Shown piece by piece: positions 1 to 12,600 of a stretch of DNA of 64,000 bases. Position 1 is the first letter of the stretch. Each line of letters starts with the position of its first letter. The translations under genes and the position numbers were made by a program. The notes under the pieces are model-generated. The model worked only from the letters and a program-made list of their open reading frames with translations, made no database searches and was not told the origin of the DNA. Source of the stretch: Rhynochetos jubatus (taxonomy: Eukaryota; Chordata; Aves; Eurypygiformes; Rhynochetidae); contig CM050654.1 in NCBI GenBank assembly GCA_027574665.1, positions 28,849,722 to 28,913,721 on the forward strand, given 5' to 3'.

Positions 1-3000
1 ATGGATCTTACAGGGCCTGAAACCTGATCCAGACTAAACAAATCAAGGTACTAATATGGATTCTCAAAAGAGTAAAAGGAAGTTCCAAAAGCTTCAGCAT
101 TTTTTTTTTTTAATTGGGGATGTGGGGTGCGAGGGCGCCATACTTGGCATCAAAGCTCCAAAAGTCCTAGCTGTGAGAATCATACCTAACCTATACCGAG
201 GAGTCAAAAACCTGTACTGATGAGTACAAGCTGCCCTACTGACTACGTGCAATGTTATTTTAGGTCACTGAACGCTCTGCCCATCAGACTCTCAACTGAT
301 ATCCAACTACTATTATCAGGTGCTGGAAGTACGAAAGCCACTTCATAGGTGCTTGCAAGAACCACTGGCAAGGCTGTTTATGCATCTACTATACTGTGTC
401 GTGATCTCTGACTCAATGTTCTCCACCAGCCCGTCAGGAAGGCTCTGCCAGTCCTTGGCCTAGAGCCAGTTCACTGCAGGAGGCTAATCCAACCACCCTG
501 GATCTGCAGGGCAAGATGGGATGAGAAGGAGCAAGGGACTCCATTCAGCATCAAGCAGTGCTGACACACAGCTCTGAACGTGCAAAGCTGGCTCGCTTCT
601 CAAGGTTTACGCTGCGCTGGATGACAACACTCACAGACCCACACTACAACTGCTGCATCCTCTGAATATACAGTATCACCCCCTGAGAACACCGTTAAGG
701 AACCACATTAAAGTGATTCTCAGCAATACATTGTTTCATCACTGAAATTCTGCTTGTTTCACTGGGACATACTTTAATTCACACCTGAAGTTTGGTTTGG
801 CACTGCTGTTGTCATCAGGACTGTCACTGTTTTGTGTGTGTGTGCACATGCAAAATGAAAACTGGTTTCACTCACATCTAAACTCTTGTGCCTTTCACTT
901 CATGATACAGAGCCGCACTTCTTCAGTCACAATCATTACGTTTTGAGTGGATGTGGTTGTTAAAGTAACATGCAATTTAAGAAACCCTACTGTACCCAAG
1001 TAGCTTCCTATTAAAAGCAGACAATTCACACTGCAGATAATAAAGATGCTGTTGGAGTCTGTTTTTAGAAAAGCAGCAGTACTGCTGAAATTGGCTTTAG
1101 TGCTGAATAGGTGTATAAAAATGCACTCAGGTAGGCAGAGGTGGACAGCAAGCATTTTTAAAAAAATGGGACAATTTAAACTCCGTAATGCACAGAAAGG
1201 CAGACAGCTAGTATGAGTTTTTCCACAACTGCCTTATCTTCCACTGTTCCCTGAAATAGTGTACAACAAAATGCATCTGATTTATTGCAGTAACACAACA
1301 CTTTACACTGAACAGCAACTAAAGTAGAAAGATTCATCCGGCTACAACCTGGCACGAAAATTTCCAAGACAGCAGTGTGCTCCTTTCGCCTATCCCACAA
1401 ACCTCCTGCTTATGACCCTGGTTTCCACATTTGTAAATCTGAAGTCTCCGTTTCTTCTCTTTCAGTGTATCTTAAACTAACTGTTTTGTCCTTACTAATG
1501 CACCAAGACTGCACAACGCTCAGCAATGAATACAAAAACATGGATTAGGTTTAATATCAGATAGGAAATGGTATTTCCTCTCACAAGGATCTCCACTAAC
1601 AGCCCAGCCTGTGCTGTACAATTTGAGGTATCCACAGACGTTTTATCCCTTATATGCCATTGAACTACTTCTCATTCTGACACTATAATTACTCAACTCC
1701 AGCTCATCTCAGCACGCACAGGAGAAAGGCTAATTCAGCATTCCTGTGTACTGTCTTTCCAAATGAATGCCACAAAGTGATATGCTTGGCAATTGCATCT
1801 CTAGCCCAGTTCAAGCCGCTGCAATTCAACTGAAGTAAGGAACACATGAACCTCCAGTGTTTATGGAATCGAAAAATTTGGCTGTGTCTCTCCCAAAAGA
1901 TGCTATTCCTATCAAAGAGCATTGTTTTTTTGTTACAGAGCAGCTCTGGTGGGCACCTGACCTGGAGCCTGGGTCAACCCACCACAGATGCAATATACAA
2001 CCAAACAGAAATGTTTCAGAATTAGCCATTACAGGTATTTAGCAGGTTAAATGCCAGGAGAAAAGTTCACCTGTCTGTAGTTTAACGTACCTCACAGGCT
2101 GAGCAGTCTCTCTGGTGACATCTGAAGTGCACTTGCCAGGCTCCTTGTTCATGTGTACAACTTTGCCTTGTCCCAAAATGCTACACTGACTGCTTAAACC
2201 AACTTTCCCCCGCTTCTGCACCCCAGCTTTCATGACAGAGAAACTTAACTTCATGAACCATAAGAGATTTTTAGCATGCTCCAGATGGTCCCTGCTTTGA
2301 ACAACAGAGCACACCAGGACCCAAAGAGCCAGGTATTAATTCTGCCACTTTATCCAGACTGTCCCCTAGTCCTGAATCAACATCTGTCAAAAAGGGATAC
2401 TACCTTGTCTTTTTCACCCCTACTTTCAACTTCTCTGAAGCAGAAATCAACTCAATGGATGTTTGTGGTGCATGGCAGCACACAGTTCTGATCTTTGCTG
2501 AGAACTCTTTAGCTGTAAAAATGCTATAAAATACTAGTGATGTAAAAACAATACTGTCTCTGACTTGCTAGAAAACCATTATCCACAGTTCACCAAGCAA
2601 TTATCACTAATTGTATATGTCAAGAAACCTGAGATCATTCAAAAGTGTTAAAAATTCAACAAGTATTTCGTACTTAAATGCACGAATGGTTTCCTAGGTA
2701 CACAGAAATTGTAATGGCTTAACAGTGGAGGAAATGATGGATAGAGGAATTGTGAGGAGACTAAGCTTAACAATATAAACAGCTTGTAAAAGGAAATTAA
2801 TGTTTTGGACAGATTTTGAGATACACCCCCTCCTTTTTATGTAGGATATTTTAAGCAGAGTCTCTTACCTATGAATGAATTGAATCAGCACTGATGATCC
2901 CATGATGCTGTCATGTTATTTCCTGCCTCATGAAGAGTTAGGAAAATTAAACAGTCGCAGACTCCACCACATCACCTAGAAGGTACAGACTGTTTACTTA

Positions 3001-6000
3001 TTTTAATCAAACTCCAACTACTTTTTTGGTAGGGCTAACTAAAATAAACATGCTGGCTAAAATGGTATATGCTTGTTTAAACCAGGAGTGACTTTTATTT
3101 CTTTGGCAAGATAAATCTGCTGATTACCTGGCTAGAAGTAGAATATACTGACACAAGCTGGAGTGCCACATTTCAGCTGACTTAAGTGTAATCCAGAGAC
3201 CGTTATTATTCTTTCCTGTAGCTGCCCTGTGAGCTTTTCATCGAAGGCAGAATTGCTAGCAATTAAAATGCTAAATTCTCCATCACAGATTAATCCTTTC
3301 TTTCCCCAGTGGACAGAATTTACTTTTGTAAGAAGGCATCCTACAGAGGATAAGCAAGACCACCTCTAAGGATTACACTCCTCTTTGGATCTGTTCTCCT
3401 AGACCATGCCTGAAGATAAAGAGCAGATTATTCAAATGGTTTATCCCATCCAAGAGACTGCAGAGTTCACACAGCTGACCAGAAGAAACAGTCTTACTGT
3501 GGCCACTTTACTCTGTCCATTCTCATTTCAAAACTATCACCTTGCTTCTGCAGTTTTCCTGAAAGACCTCTGACCTAGGTTTTCAGGACCTCTTACCAAT
3601 GGTCAGACAAGGAAAAACAAGGTGCTCCTCCTTGCTGCAGACATTTATAAGCAGCAGATATGGGCCTCTCGCCCTAGTTTTGAGCCATGCAAAACTCAAG
3701 GACAGCACACAATAGGGCTTGTTTATTCCACCACTTTTTTTTTTAATTTATTTTTAAGCATGGACATACAGATATCTACGTGCTTGCACACCAACACATG
3801 CACACCCATCCATCCACCATCCTTTATCAAAAATATTCAGGCTGCCAAGCAGATACTGGAAAAGATCAGCATTCAGTGCCATGGAGACTACTGTGGACTG
3901 CACCCACCCTCTCTATTACAAGGTCATTTACTAGTTCTGTGGGACCCTGGTTTCAGTCAGCAGTGGAGAATGTTCCTAGAAAGCTCTATGGGATGCAGTT
4001 CCTCGGTAAAGCAGGTGTTGCCTCTAACACCGTCATCCTTGCAGAACTTGCGGGATGGGGGGACTGTCAGCAAATGAGCAAGAGGAGAGGAAGCCAGAAA
4101 AAATAAGTTGCATTCATAAGGCCTGGTAGAACACACTTTAATCCCACCTGCACCTCAGAGACAGAAGGAACTGCCAGTTCTGAGATATCAGCTTTATGGA
4201 GACTATAGGTGAAAGACGAGGGAGAGTTTTGTTCTTAAATAATGTTTACATTTAATCGAAAACCACTAATTCTTTGGAAGAGTTACTCCAATCTAGTATG
4301 ACAGGAAGTCAGAATAACTGATATTTTAGGACTTTTAACCATAATTGGGGAATTTTAGGCTCAAATTCTTATTGACCATTACTGACACTTGGAAGGTGGG
4401 CATTTAAATAGAAATGGAAGGACCATGTGGAACATTGGTTTGAATTGTGCCTTAAGGGATAGAAAGCTGGCTCACTTCACTTAGTGTTGGTCCCTCCATC
4501 CCCCTGCTTTAAAACACTAATCCTGTTATTAACAGTCTTCTGGAAGCAAGAAACACTGACTCTGTTCCCAGTGACAGGTACCTCTCAGGCAACTACTTAC
4601 ACTGCTGTGCCATAAGTTACTTGAGTGAGGCCACCTTGTGGGAAGGGAACAACAGCAAGAAAACCACCCAGACGGAAATAACAAGAAGCAGCAAACATGA
4701 CTGTCCCCATCAGCAAAAGGTTCAGGCCTCAGCTGCCAGGAATACCACCCAGTAATTTTTAAATGCGGAGCAAGGATGCAGTCCTGGGAATAGAGAAGGT
4801 ATGTTTATTCTGATAGCTACCTCTCACTATCACCAGGGTTGGTCTTTCTGATCCACAGCAACAATTTTAAATGCAGCTCTCTACCATCTCAAAGATAGCT
4901 TTTTAGTGCCTTAATGACATGGCTAGGGAGGCAACATCTCTCTGTGGCACAAAGCACGTTCTTGCTCTTGCTTGGTTTTTTTTCCTTTTAAACAGGTCAA
5001 AGTCTTCTTTTTAGCCTAAAACAGGTGGGGGAAAATAAAAATCTGCTTAAAATTCTGTGCTGATATGCTTCACCAGATAGTATATGCAACTGAAGTAAAC
5101 TGAATTTTTTCTTCAAACGCATATACAGTGCTGAAAGACAGTTTTATTTGCCTTAAACTAAGCTTCCAAATTCATGTATGTTTTTCCTTTGTGACACAAT
5201 TCACTCTCTGAAAAATCGTAACAACCCATCATCCCTTTTGGTTGGTGTGAAAATAAACAAATATTTGTAAAATATATTTTCTTCTGAAGTGTACTTCAAG
5301 AATTTCCCATCAAGAAATGAATAATTATGTTTCTGGAGCTAGGTTTGAAGAGTATACAGCGAATAAAACTTAAGGGTGCATATTGAGGAGAAAACCAAAT
5401 ATTGAATAGTTGGCTCATTAATTAAAGACTATCCGGTTTCTATGCTGAAAGGAGTGGAAGATGCTGTGCAAAAAATAGTTTGTGATCAAGTAATTAAAGC
5501 CCTTCCCACTGCATACACATTAGGGGGTCTAATTAAGTTTGCAATGACATTTTCTATCCTTCAGGTTTCTAACTTCACAGCTTAAGAATGCTCTTTTAAC
5601 ATTTCTTCTTCATTTGTAATAGCTCTCAACAATGCCTCCACCAAACATTTATACATTAAGATGTTAGATATAAATGCATCTGCTTTTGATCTTTTTTTTT
5701 TTTTTTAAAGACTTTCTCAGTCTTTATACCACAGACATAAAATGAAATATGTAGCACTTTCATGCCTACCAGGAAATTCAATACTTCATTTTTCCCCCAG
5801 ACACTTTGAGCCTTTAGAATATGCTGTGGGATCTCCATATTCAGCTTCACTCCAGCTTTGGAGTTCACAGCTAAAAAGCTCTGTTACACAAAGTCGAGGA
5901 CAGTTCTAGAGATAGGTGGGATTGGCACAGAAAATAGCCATTTTATAAAACTCTCTTCTCTACAGCACACTCTGCTTTTCCTGTGAGCCTGGGTAAGAAC

Positions 6001-6324
6001 AGGGAAATCTTCAACCCCACTTTGCTTTCTTTGCTCTCTCTTTTACAGAGCCAGACAGTTTAAAACAAGAGCATAAATTTACATGTAAAGCGTGCAGATG
6101 TGGAAATCCTCCAGCGTGTGAAATGCTCTGGCCCTGCCTCTTCTTATCTCTCCTACTAAAGAGTAAAGTCTTTCTTACTAAGACTTGAAAAGCATTCCGT
6201 TATACCCTAAGACACATGAGGATACACACCTCAAAACAGAGGTATCAGCCTTGTGCTGATGAACACCATCTTTCGCTACAGTACTTAAGATCTTCCCTCT
6301 TTCCACCAGCTCTGCTTTCCTCCA

Positions 6325-6509
6325 GACACTCCAGCATGGAACGAGTACCAGCGCCCGACGAGCCACAACAGCCTGCCATTTCCTCTGCTGCATTCGGCGG
6401 TGGTGAGGGGGCCAAACTGCCCAGACGTACGCTCAGTGCTACTGCAGATATACCGAGTATTATAACTAAAATCCACACCTCTTCTCCACAACCTCCATCC
6501 CTCCCCTAG
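6325..6509 (+). other. CpG-clustered, exon-like patch with a short open frame (speculative)
   Basis: About nine CpG dinucleotides fall within roughly 110 bp (6340-6455) in otherwise CpG-poor DNA. A long pyrimidine tract ending CTTTCCTCCAG (AG at 6323-6324) resembles a strong splice acceptor. An ATG follows at 6336 in strong Kozak context (A at -3, G at +4) and opens a frame of 57 codons to 6509, proline-, serine- and alanine-rich, with no domain I recognise. A GTGAGG donor-like site lies at 6403. Two frames on the opposite strand are also open here, which suggests base composition may explain the open frames. It could be an unannotated exon, a young insertion or an unmethylated element; none is demonstrated. 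Confidence 0.2.
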
Positions 6510-8848
6510 GATTAATAGAACCAACCGCCACAGTATGAAGTTACATATACATTACAGAAGGCAATGCGTACAAATCACCTCTTCTCTGCAGTGGACAGTT
6601 TAAGCCACCACATCTTATCACTAAGCTTTTTCTCCATCTAATTCTATTTGCTGTTCCTCAGTGAATATCAACGATAACTCATTTAGTTTTAATGACATTA
6701 AAAGTAGAGCCTGTCCTTGAGATAGCATCTAATTTTTCTTTATGAAAGCCAACATAAATTCTAGGTATGAGGTCTCTGACAGCCTGGTAATAGAGGTGTT
6801 GTTAAAGTGAGCTAAAAATACAAACCAAGGGAAAGAAAAAAGTATCTTTCAGAGGAATCATTAGAGAAATTGATGAGGTCTGTTTGCTTTCCTTGCAATC
6901 TCTGAGGACATATTATGTATATAAAGCATGGAACTAACACTAAGTCTGTCACACAAAGATACTAGTTGAACAGATCTTGACCTTTCCTTCCATCTATGCA
7001 ATAAAGATAAAGGTTATTACAGGAGTTCTGTGAGAGCCCCTGATTAGAGTTATCTCACACATCGTATGAGAATTAGTCAGCTTGTAGCTATTTTTTCCCC
7101 TCGAGGCATCCCCCATGCAAGGAAAAAAATAATAATAAAAAATCTGACCCTTAAGTCCCAGATCAAAATGCATATAATTAAAGGAACTAGACTCATGTTG
7201 CCCAGGCAACTAGTTCTGCTATTTCCTAACTTTCTGCTTGACTTTGTAGCCCTGCTATTCGTATTTGTACACAGTTGTGTATCTGAATGCAATTATTAAT
7301 AATTTGTGAATTTGCGACACGCACAGCTGAGTGTTCCATATTGCAGCAAGTGAATTTATCACTCATTAATAACAAAACTAACAGTACAGTCCTGCGCTAT
7401 ACACAGGGTCTGACTGGAAACAACACTGAAATCTACAGGGAGCATTTTACACATGTAATACAGGATGAGACACTCTGTTTCACTGATCTGACAATATCAA
7501 ACAACTTCCCCAGTCTCAAGAGGTTTTCTCACGGGGATTTGAGACCTCTCTGCAATATGACAGCAAATGGGGTGAAGGAACAGAATTGCCACGATAAACT
7601 GAGATATGGAGAACAGGAGCTGAAAACAGAGGAGGACCATCATAATAATCCAGCTGCAGAACTGCTAATGCAGCACAGTGCCAACACCAGAGATTTGCCC
7701 ACTGCTGTCCCAGTAGATGGCCCAGTCCTGGGCACTGACACGCCCCAGGCTGATTAAATATGAAGGTAACATTTCCATGCATATGACAAGCAATGCAAAC
7801 CTCCAAATGCTTCATAATGAAAAAAAGCCTGCGGAGAAGGGGGTTTTGTGGGAGAGAGAGAACACCAAAGCTGGGCATCGCTCAGAAGCATGAGAGCAAT
7901 GCACACCAAGGCTGTGTTTCGGCAGGCCACCTGATACCACATGCATCACTTACTCATTTTACTCAGCACTTTTATGTGTATGAATTACACATGGATCTCA
8001 GGAACAAAAGATTGCTATTACAGTTTGTCCTGTGTATCTTTAAGGCAGTAACAGGAAGAAAACTCAGCATTCACGGGATAATTTTCTTGTATCTTCTTCT
8101 TGTTCTGTCATCTCGAAATACTTTCCTCAGGGAAGAAAGGAAGGAAGCGGATTTTTTTTTTTTAAATATATTTTATCAAGAACATTAACTGCATGTTGAT
8201 TTTTACTCTCTATCGGAGAAAAGAAAAATCATCCTATTTACATAAAAGCCTGATGAGTCACAGAGTTGGTTCCTGGAGCAAATCAGAATCTTGTAGTATG
8301 TCAGTGGCGTATTTCACCGCTGTAAATGTTATGCACGCCACCACAGTTTGCCACACATGTCAGTCCGCAATAAGGAAAGGGCATTTTTGAAGTTACACTG
8401 GCAACAGGGTTGCTGAAAGACTCTCTTTACAAAGATCCCTCCTGGAGTCTGAAAAAGGAAAAAAAACAAATGCTCTGTCTGAACTGCAGAACAAATGAGC
8501 CTCCAAGGCAGCCGCACTGTCCTGGCCCTCCATCTGTGCCCACTGGAGGCACTGTCTGGAAGCTCCCATGTGCCCCTCCGGGCCAATGCACACAGATTTC
8601 CTGTGGCGGTAAGCCATCAAGACAGCGTGAAGGAGGATGAGGTGGCTCACGCTGATATTTGGGCTAGACAATGTCAGGCTGCATGGGTGGATGTGCTTTA
8701 CAGTTTCTCCAAAGTCCTGCATTTAGGGTGGCTGGAGAATCCTGGGAAAGCTCTTAATTCACGTCCCTCTCAAAGAAAAAAAAAAAAATCAATGCAGCTA
8801 AGCTGTGATTAGACATGAAGTGATACCTCATGTGTACAATACTCCATT

Positions 8849-8853
8849 AAGAC
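8849..8853. repeat. Left target-site duplication of the solo LTR
   Basis: The five bases AAGAC immediately precede the LTR's terminal TG. The same five bases immediately follow its terminal CA at 9651-9655. A 5 bp duplication is the size expected for ERVL-type integrases. Confidence 0.85.
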
Positions 8854-9650
8854 TGTGCTGGGTTCAGTCAGGAAAGGGCTAACTCCCTTTTCTCTGGTTG
8901 CCAAGAAACTTTGTTGCTGGACAGTAAGTGAAAACATTGATAAGGCCTCAGCTGGTGCTGGGGATGGCTTGTACTGAACTCAAGGTCTTTTGCCCACTTC
9001 GGATACTGCAGCTGACCCAGACTAACCAAGGAAGTATTTCATTCCACAGTACGTCATGTTCCGGTCTCTTTGGGTGGGGAAGAGGGTCCGGTAGCCATTA
9101 CCCTTCCCTTCTCTCTCTCTCCCTTGCTCGTCTCTCCGGGCACTTGCTAACCCTCCTGTGTTAGCTGCTTTGCCAACTCCTGTGCTGGCTCATTCGTGTG
9201 GGAGCTGGTGGATTGTTTTGAGTTTTCTGGCCGTGTTATCAGTGATAAGGTTTGCTCAGAATCTGCCGCGTAGGCTCCCGGGCTCCGGCCTTCAGGCCGC
9301 GGCTCTCGGGCTGCAATCGCTCTCGGGCTGTGGGTCTCGGGCTCTCTGGGTCTGATTTTCATCCCTCAACATCTGGGTGTGCATTGGTCAGTGGATGGTG
9401 GGAAATTGTATCATATAGTACAATATATACAATATGATACAATATGTTTCATTTTCTACTATTTTAATTATTTAGTATTAGTAGTACCTGTATATATTGA
9501 TTTAGATTTAATTAGTAAATAGTTCTTATCTCAATTTTACAAGCTTCCTTATTTCTTTTTCCTCCGATTCTTCCCCTCCACTGGAGGAGGGGAGGGGGAT
9601 TTGTGAGAGCGGCTTCATGGTATTTTGCTAGCCGGAGTTAAACCACGACA
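8854..9650 (+). mobile_element. Solo LTR of an avian endogenous retrovirus (ERVL-like)
   Basis: A 797 bp element starts TGTGCTGGGTTCAGTCAGG and ends GAGTTAAACCACGACA, so it has the TG...CA ends of a retroviral LTR. It is flanked by a perfect 5 bp duplication, AAGAC. The termini and the internal order match the common bird ERVL-type LTR as I know it: a CTGACCCAGACTAACCAA stretch, a GTGGATGGTGGG stretch, an AT-rich zone, a purine-rich GGAGGAGGGGAGGG zone, then the GGAGTTAAACC end. No internal viral genes are present on either side, so this is the product of recombination between the two LTRs of a former provirus. It reads on the plus strand, antisense to the CNTNAP-family gene, as is usual for LTRs tolerated in introns. 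The intact duplication suggests the insertion is not very ancient. The precise subfamily cannot be named without a repeat library. Confidence 0.9.
9405..9443. repeat. 12 bp perfect inverted repeat inside the LTR
   Basis: ATTGTATCATAT at 9405-9416 is the exact reverse complement of ATATGATACAAT at 9432-9443, with a 15-base AT-rich spacer. It could form a hairpin or cruciform. It lies in the AT-rich middle part of the solo LTR. Confidence 0.85.
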
Positions 9651-9655
9651 AAGAC
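9651..9655. repeat. Right target-site duplication of the solo LTR
   Basis: AAGAC directly follows the terminal ACGACA of the LTR and matches 8849-8853 exactly. Confidence 0.85.
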
Positions 9656-12600
9656 ACACTGAGTTGTCTTCCTGTATTTGATTGCAGCTTTCTCTAAGTC
9701 TGCAGGTAAGTGTTTTTGCTGTTTGTGCTCCAATTTCTCCAAGTTTGGGTCTTGCCTATCTGTTACTGGGTAGCAACAGTAACAAAGTGCTGAGCTTTAC
9801 AGTAACAATTCTTACACATCTGTTTAAACCAAAAATATTTGTGTTACTGCACACAACTGCTCATAGTGTAGATGGAAAGTCAGTCTGCCTGGAAAATGAA
9901 CACAGTATTTATGGAAAGGATAATGCTGTGCTGTAAAAAAATGAAAGCAAAATGCACATCTAACTTAGAGCAGCTAATTATTATGAATAAAGATTTGGTG
10001 CCCCACCAAGTTATCACTGCAAAACATGACTTCCATTCACTTTCATGAATGTAATGTGGAGAAAGCGGGTACTAAAGCCCTTAGACACAAATTTCTAATG
10101 CTGGGAGAAAGTACTGTTTTGCCAAGACCCAGAAGTTTTCTCTGAGTCTGCAACCACGAGCATTTTAATAACCCAGGTGAGTAGCAACCTTTGGCAGGCT
10201 TGGGGGTGTGTGGGTGTGTGGAATTAATGTTAAGTCCTTTCCGAAGGGACTTGTTTACCCTCTGTTTTGTCACGGGTACTAAAAGGTCACATCCAGCCCT
10301 GATCCCGAGCATCACTACATGTTTCTTAATGCTTCCAGGCAACTCGGATCATGAAAATGAAGAAAAACATTACAGCTGATGTGCATGATACTTCTGAGGG
10401 TATCCAACAGCCTCAGGAAGAGGAAATATCCCTCTTGGACACCTGGTAAGAATGCATTATGAATCTAGATCTACATTAATCTGGGCTAAAATTCAAGCAA
10501 ACTTTGTGAAGTCATGTTGCAGTAACCACTTAGACAGAAGAATATTAGTTTGAAAGTCATTGATTAGCCAGCAGTGATGTAGGAAAGTTGAAGGTCATCA
10601 TTTTGCCCAGAGTTAAAAAAAAAAGAAAAAGGAAATAAGAAACCTCTCTCTTTAGGAAACTCTAGGATATGTCATAACTTTAAAAAAAAATATAAAGGAT
10701 CACAAATAAAAGATAAGACAGATTTTTGGACTACTGGTAAAGTCTGCAGTGTTTATTTTCTGAAGTGAGTAATAAGGAATTATTTGGAATTCTGCATTCA
10801 TAATTTATTAACAGCACTGCAGGGCTACATGTTGAAAATTGATAAGTATAGTCAACAATACAGTAATGAATTTAAGAGGCAGTCTGTAACTTAGGATCCT
10901 CCCAATTAGGTAGCCCTGACATTTTGTCAGCTGAACAAACCTTTTTCTTCTCCCTTTAATTTTAAATTTAAAAAAGGGGAAAAAAAAATCCTCTGCAATG
11001 TTTACAGGCCCAAAATATAAACCTTACTAAACCACCATATTATTTATTACAATATAAAGCTTTTCTCTCTGATCCAAAGATGAAATAGGGTAAAAATTAA
11101 TACTAATATAGACATGTAAAGATTTTACAAGCATCCATACACACAACAGGATCCTTTGGGGCCCTGTATTCTCCTCAGCCAACACTGCACTGTCCAGACT
11201 ACAACTCTCTTCTTCCTCCAAGTCCTACCCCTCTTTGGCCCTGCTTCTGACACTTTGGCCAGAACACTTGTCAGGACCTTCCTGTAGAAAATTCAAGTTA
11301 TGTCTCACTCCTGTTTTCGATGATGACAGTACCTTAAAAATTGGACAACACTGGTGCTAGTTCATAATAGTGACAAAGTATTCCCTTTGCTACCTATCAG
11401 AGTAAGTAGCAAAGTGTATTTTTTTTGTCTGCACTGCATTAATGTTTAGTAGCTAAGTGGCAACAAAACCTGTGCCATAAAAGTTAATAAAAACACTACA
11501 AGAAATAATATATACAGAAATTACATCCAGCCAAACTTTGCAAGAAAGAATAAATAATACAAACAGCAAAGATACACTAAAGGGTGTAAAAAAAATAGAT
11601 AGAAAAGTTAAAGAAAGAGGAAGGGGTTCTAATGAAGCAGCTCTGCCAAAGAGTCTCTCTCTGTATGCAAGGAAAATGGCTCACTGGTCTAAATAAACAC
11701 TGAAATGTGCTGATCTCCATGTGAAGCAAACACCTTCGTTGGCATAACCTCCACTGTGCCCCCCCCAACAGCACCTATTTTAACACTTGCAAAGTTTCAT
11801 ATATACATTTCATATTTAGTTTAGCTTTTTACCAAACGAGCAGCCCCAGGAGTATGGTGCCTTGCCTCACAATATTCTGCTCATCCCTTCAAAAAATTTA
11901 AAATACAGTCTTAACAGATGCATTACCTTCTCGTTCCACCCGCTATGTCACCCATACACAAGTTGAGGGGATTTTACGCTAGCTCAGGCGTTTTGCTCAG
12001 TGGTACTAACCATCTCACACCTCAGTATGCTACAGAGGCCCAAGAAATCAGTGTCAGCAGCAGATTATTAAAGGTCACATACACAACAAATTAGCCCCAA
12101 AGTGCACCCTGACTAAGCAGCCTTTGCTCCTTTCCTGCTTCTGAATGTCCATCCTGTTAATTGGTAAACTCCAGCAACAGAGCTCCCACCCCTAACATGC
12201 TCCGCTCTGCCCCTTGCTGGGAAGTGCAAGGGAATGAGTTGACAGCTTATATTTGAGATAAAATTAAAAAGCAAACAGAGGCATGTTTTTTGTTCCCTTA
12301 TACACAATTTTAAAATGCTGTGATCTACCACCCAGAAAGGAGGTGCCTCTGGAACACAGCAGAGGAGAAGGCCAGATGATGGTTCAGGGTGGTCTGAGTG
12401 AAAAATCAACTTGCGCACGGTAACCCCAAAGATCCGCAGTGAGCTCTGTAAACCAAGATGCTGAAGGACACAGCTGCAGCTCCCACGGTGAGGAGACTGA
12501 CAGAGGAAACCGTTTATGCCACTTAGTAAAACGTAGATGCATTTGCTCAGATAACAAGTGACTGAGTGGGTTTAACAAGCAGGATAATAGCTCAGGATGT

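Larger units (their letters stand above)
1..8853. other. Non-coding stretch, probably intron of the CNTNAP-family gene downstream of its discoidin exons
   Basis: No exon recognisable as part of a known protein was found here on either strand. The open frames present are 60 to 156 codons, lengths that occur by chance in AT-rich DNA. The stretch lies 3' of the exon at 27560-27753 in the direction of the minus-strand gene, so it is inferred to be the following intron. The next discoidin exon should end in a conserved Tyr/Phe-Gly-Cys motif; I looked for it by eye and did not see it, but that search is not exhaustive. Two local oddities are listed separately: a CpG-rich exon-like patch near 6.3-6.5 kb and a cluster of three TAATTAA motifs near 5.4-5.5 kb. 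Confidence 0.6.

Noticed and set aside
3622-4077. 151-codon open frame on the plus strand
   Set aside because: Another 108-codon frame overlaps it in a second phase, there is no recognisable domain, and the length is compatible with chance.
7287-7757. 156-codon open frame on the plus strand
   Set aside because: A frame of this length is expected about once by chance in a window of this size and composition, and no domain or exon border supports it.
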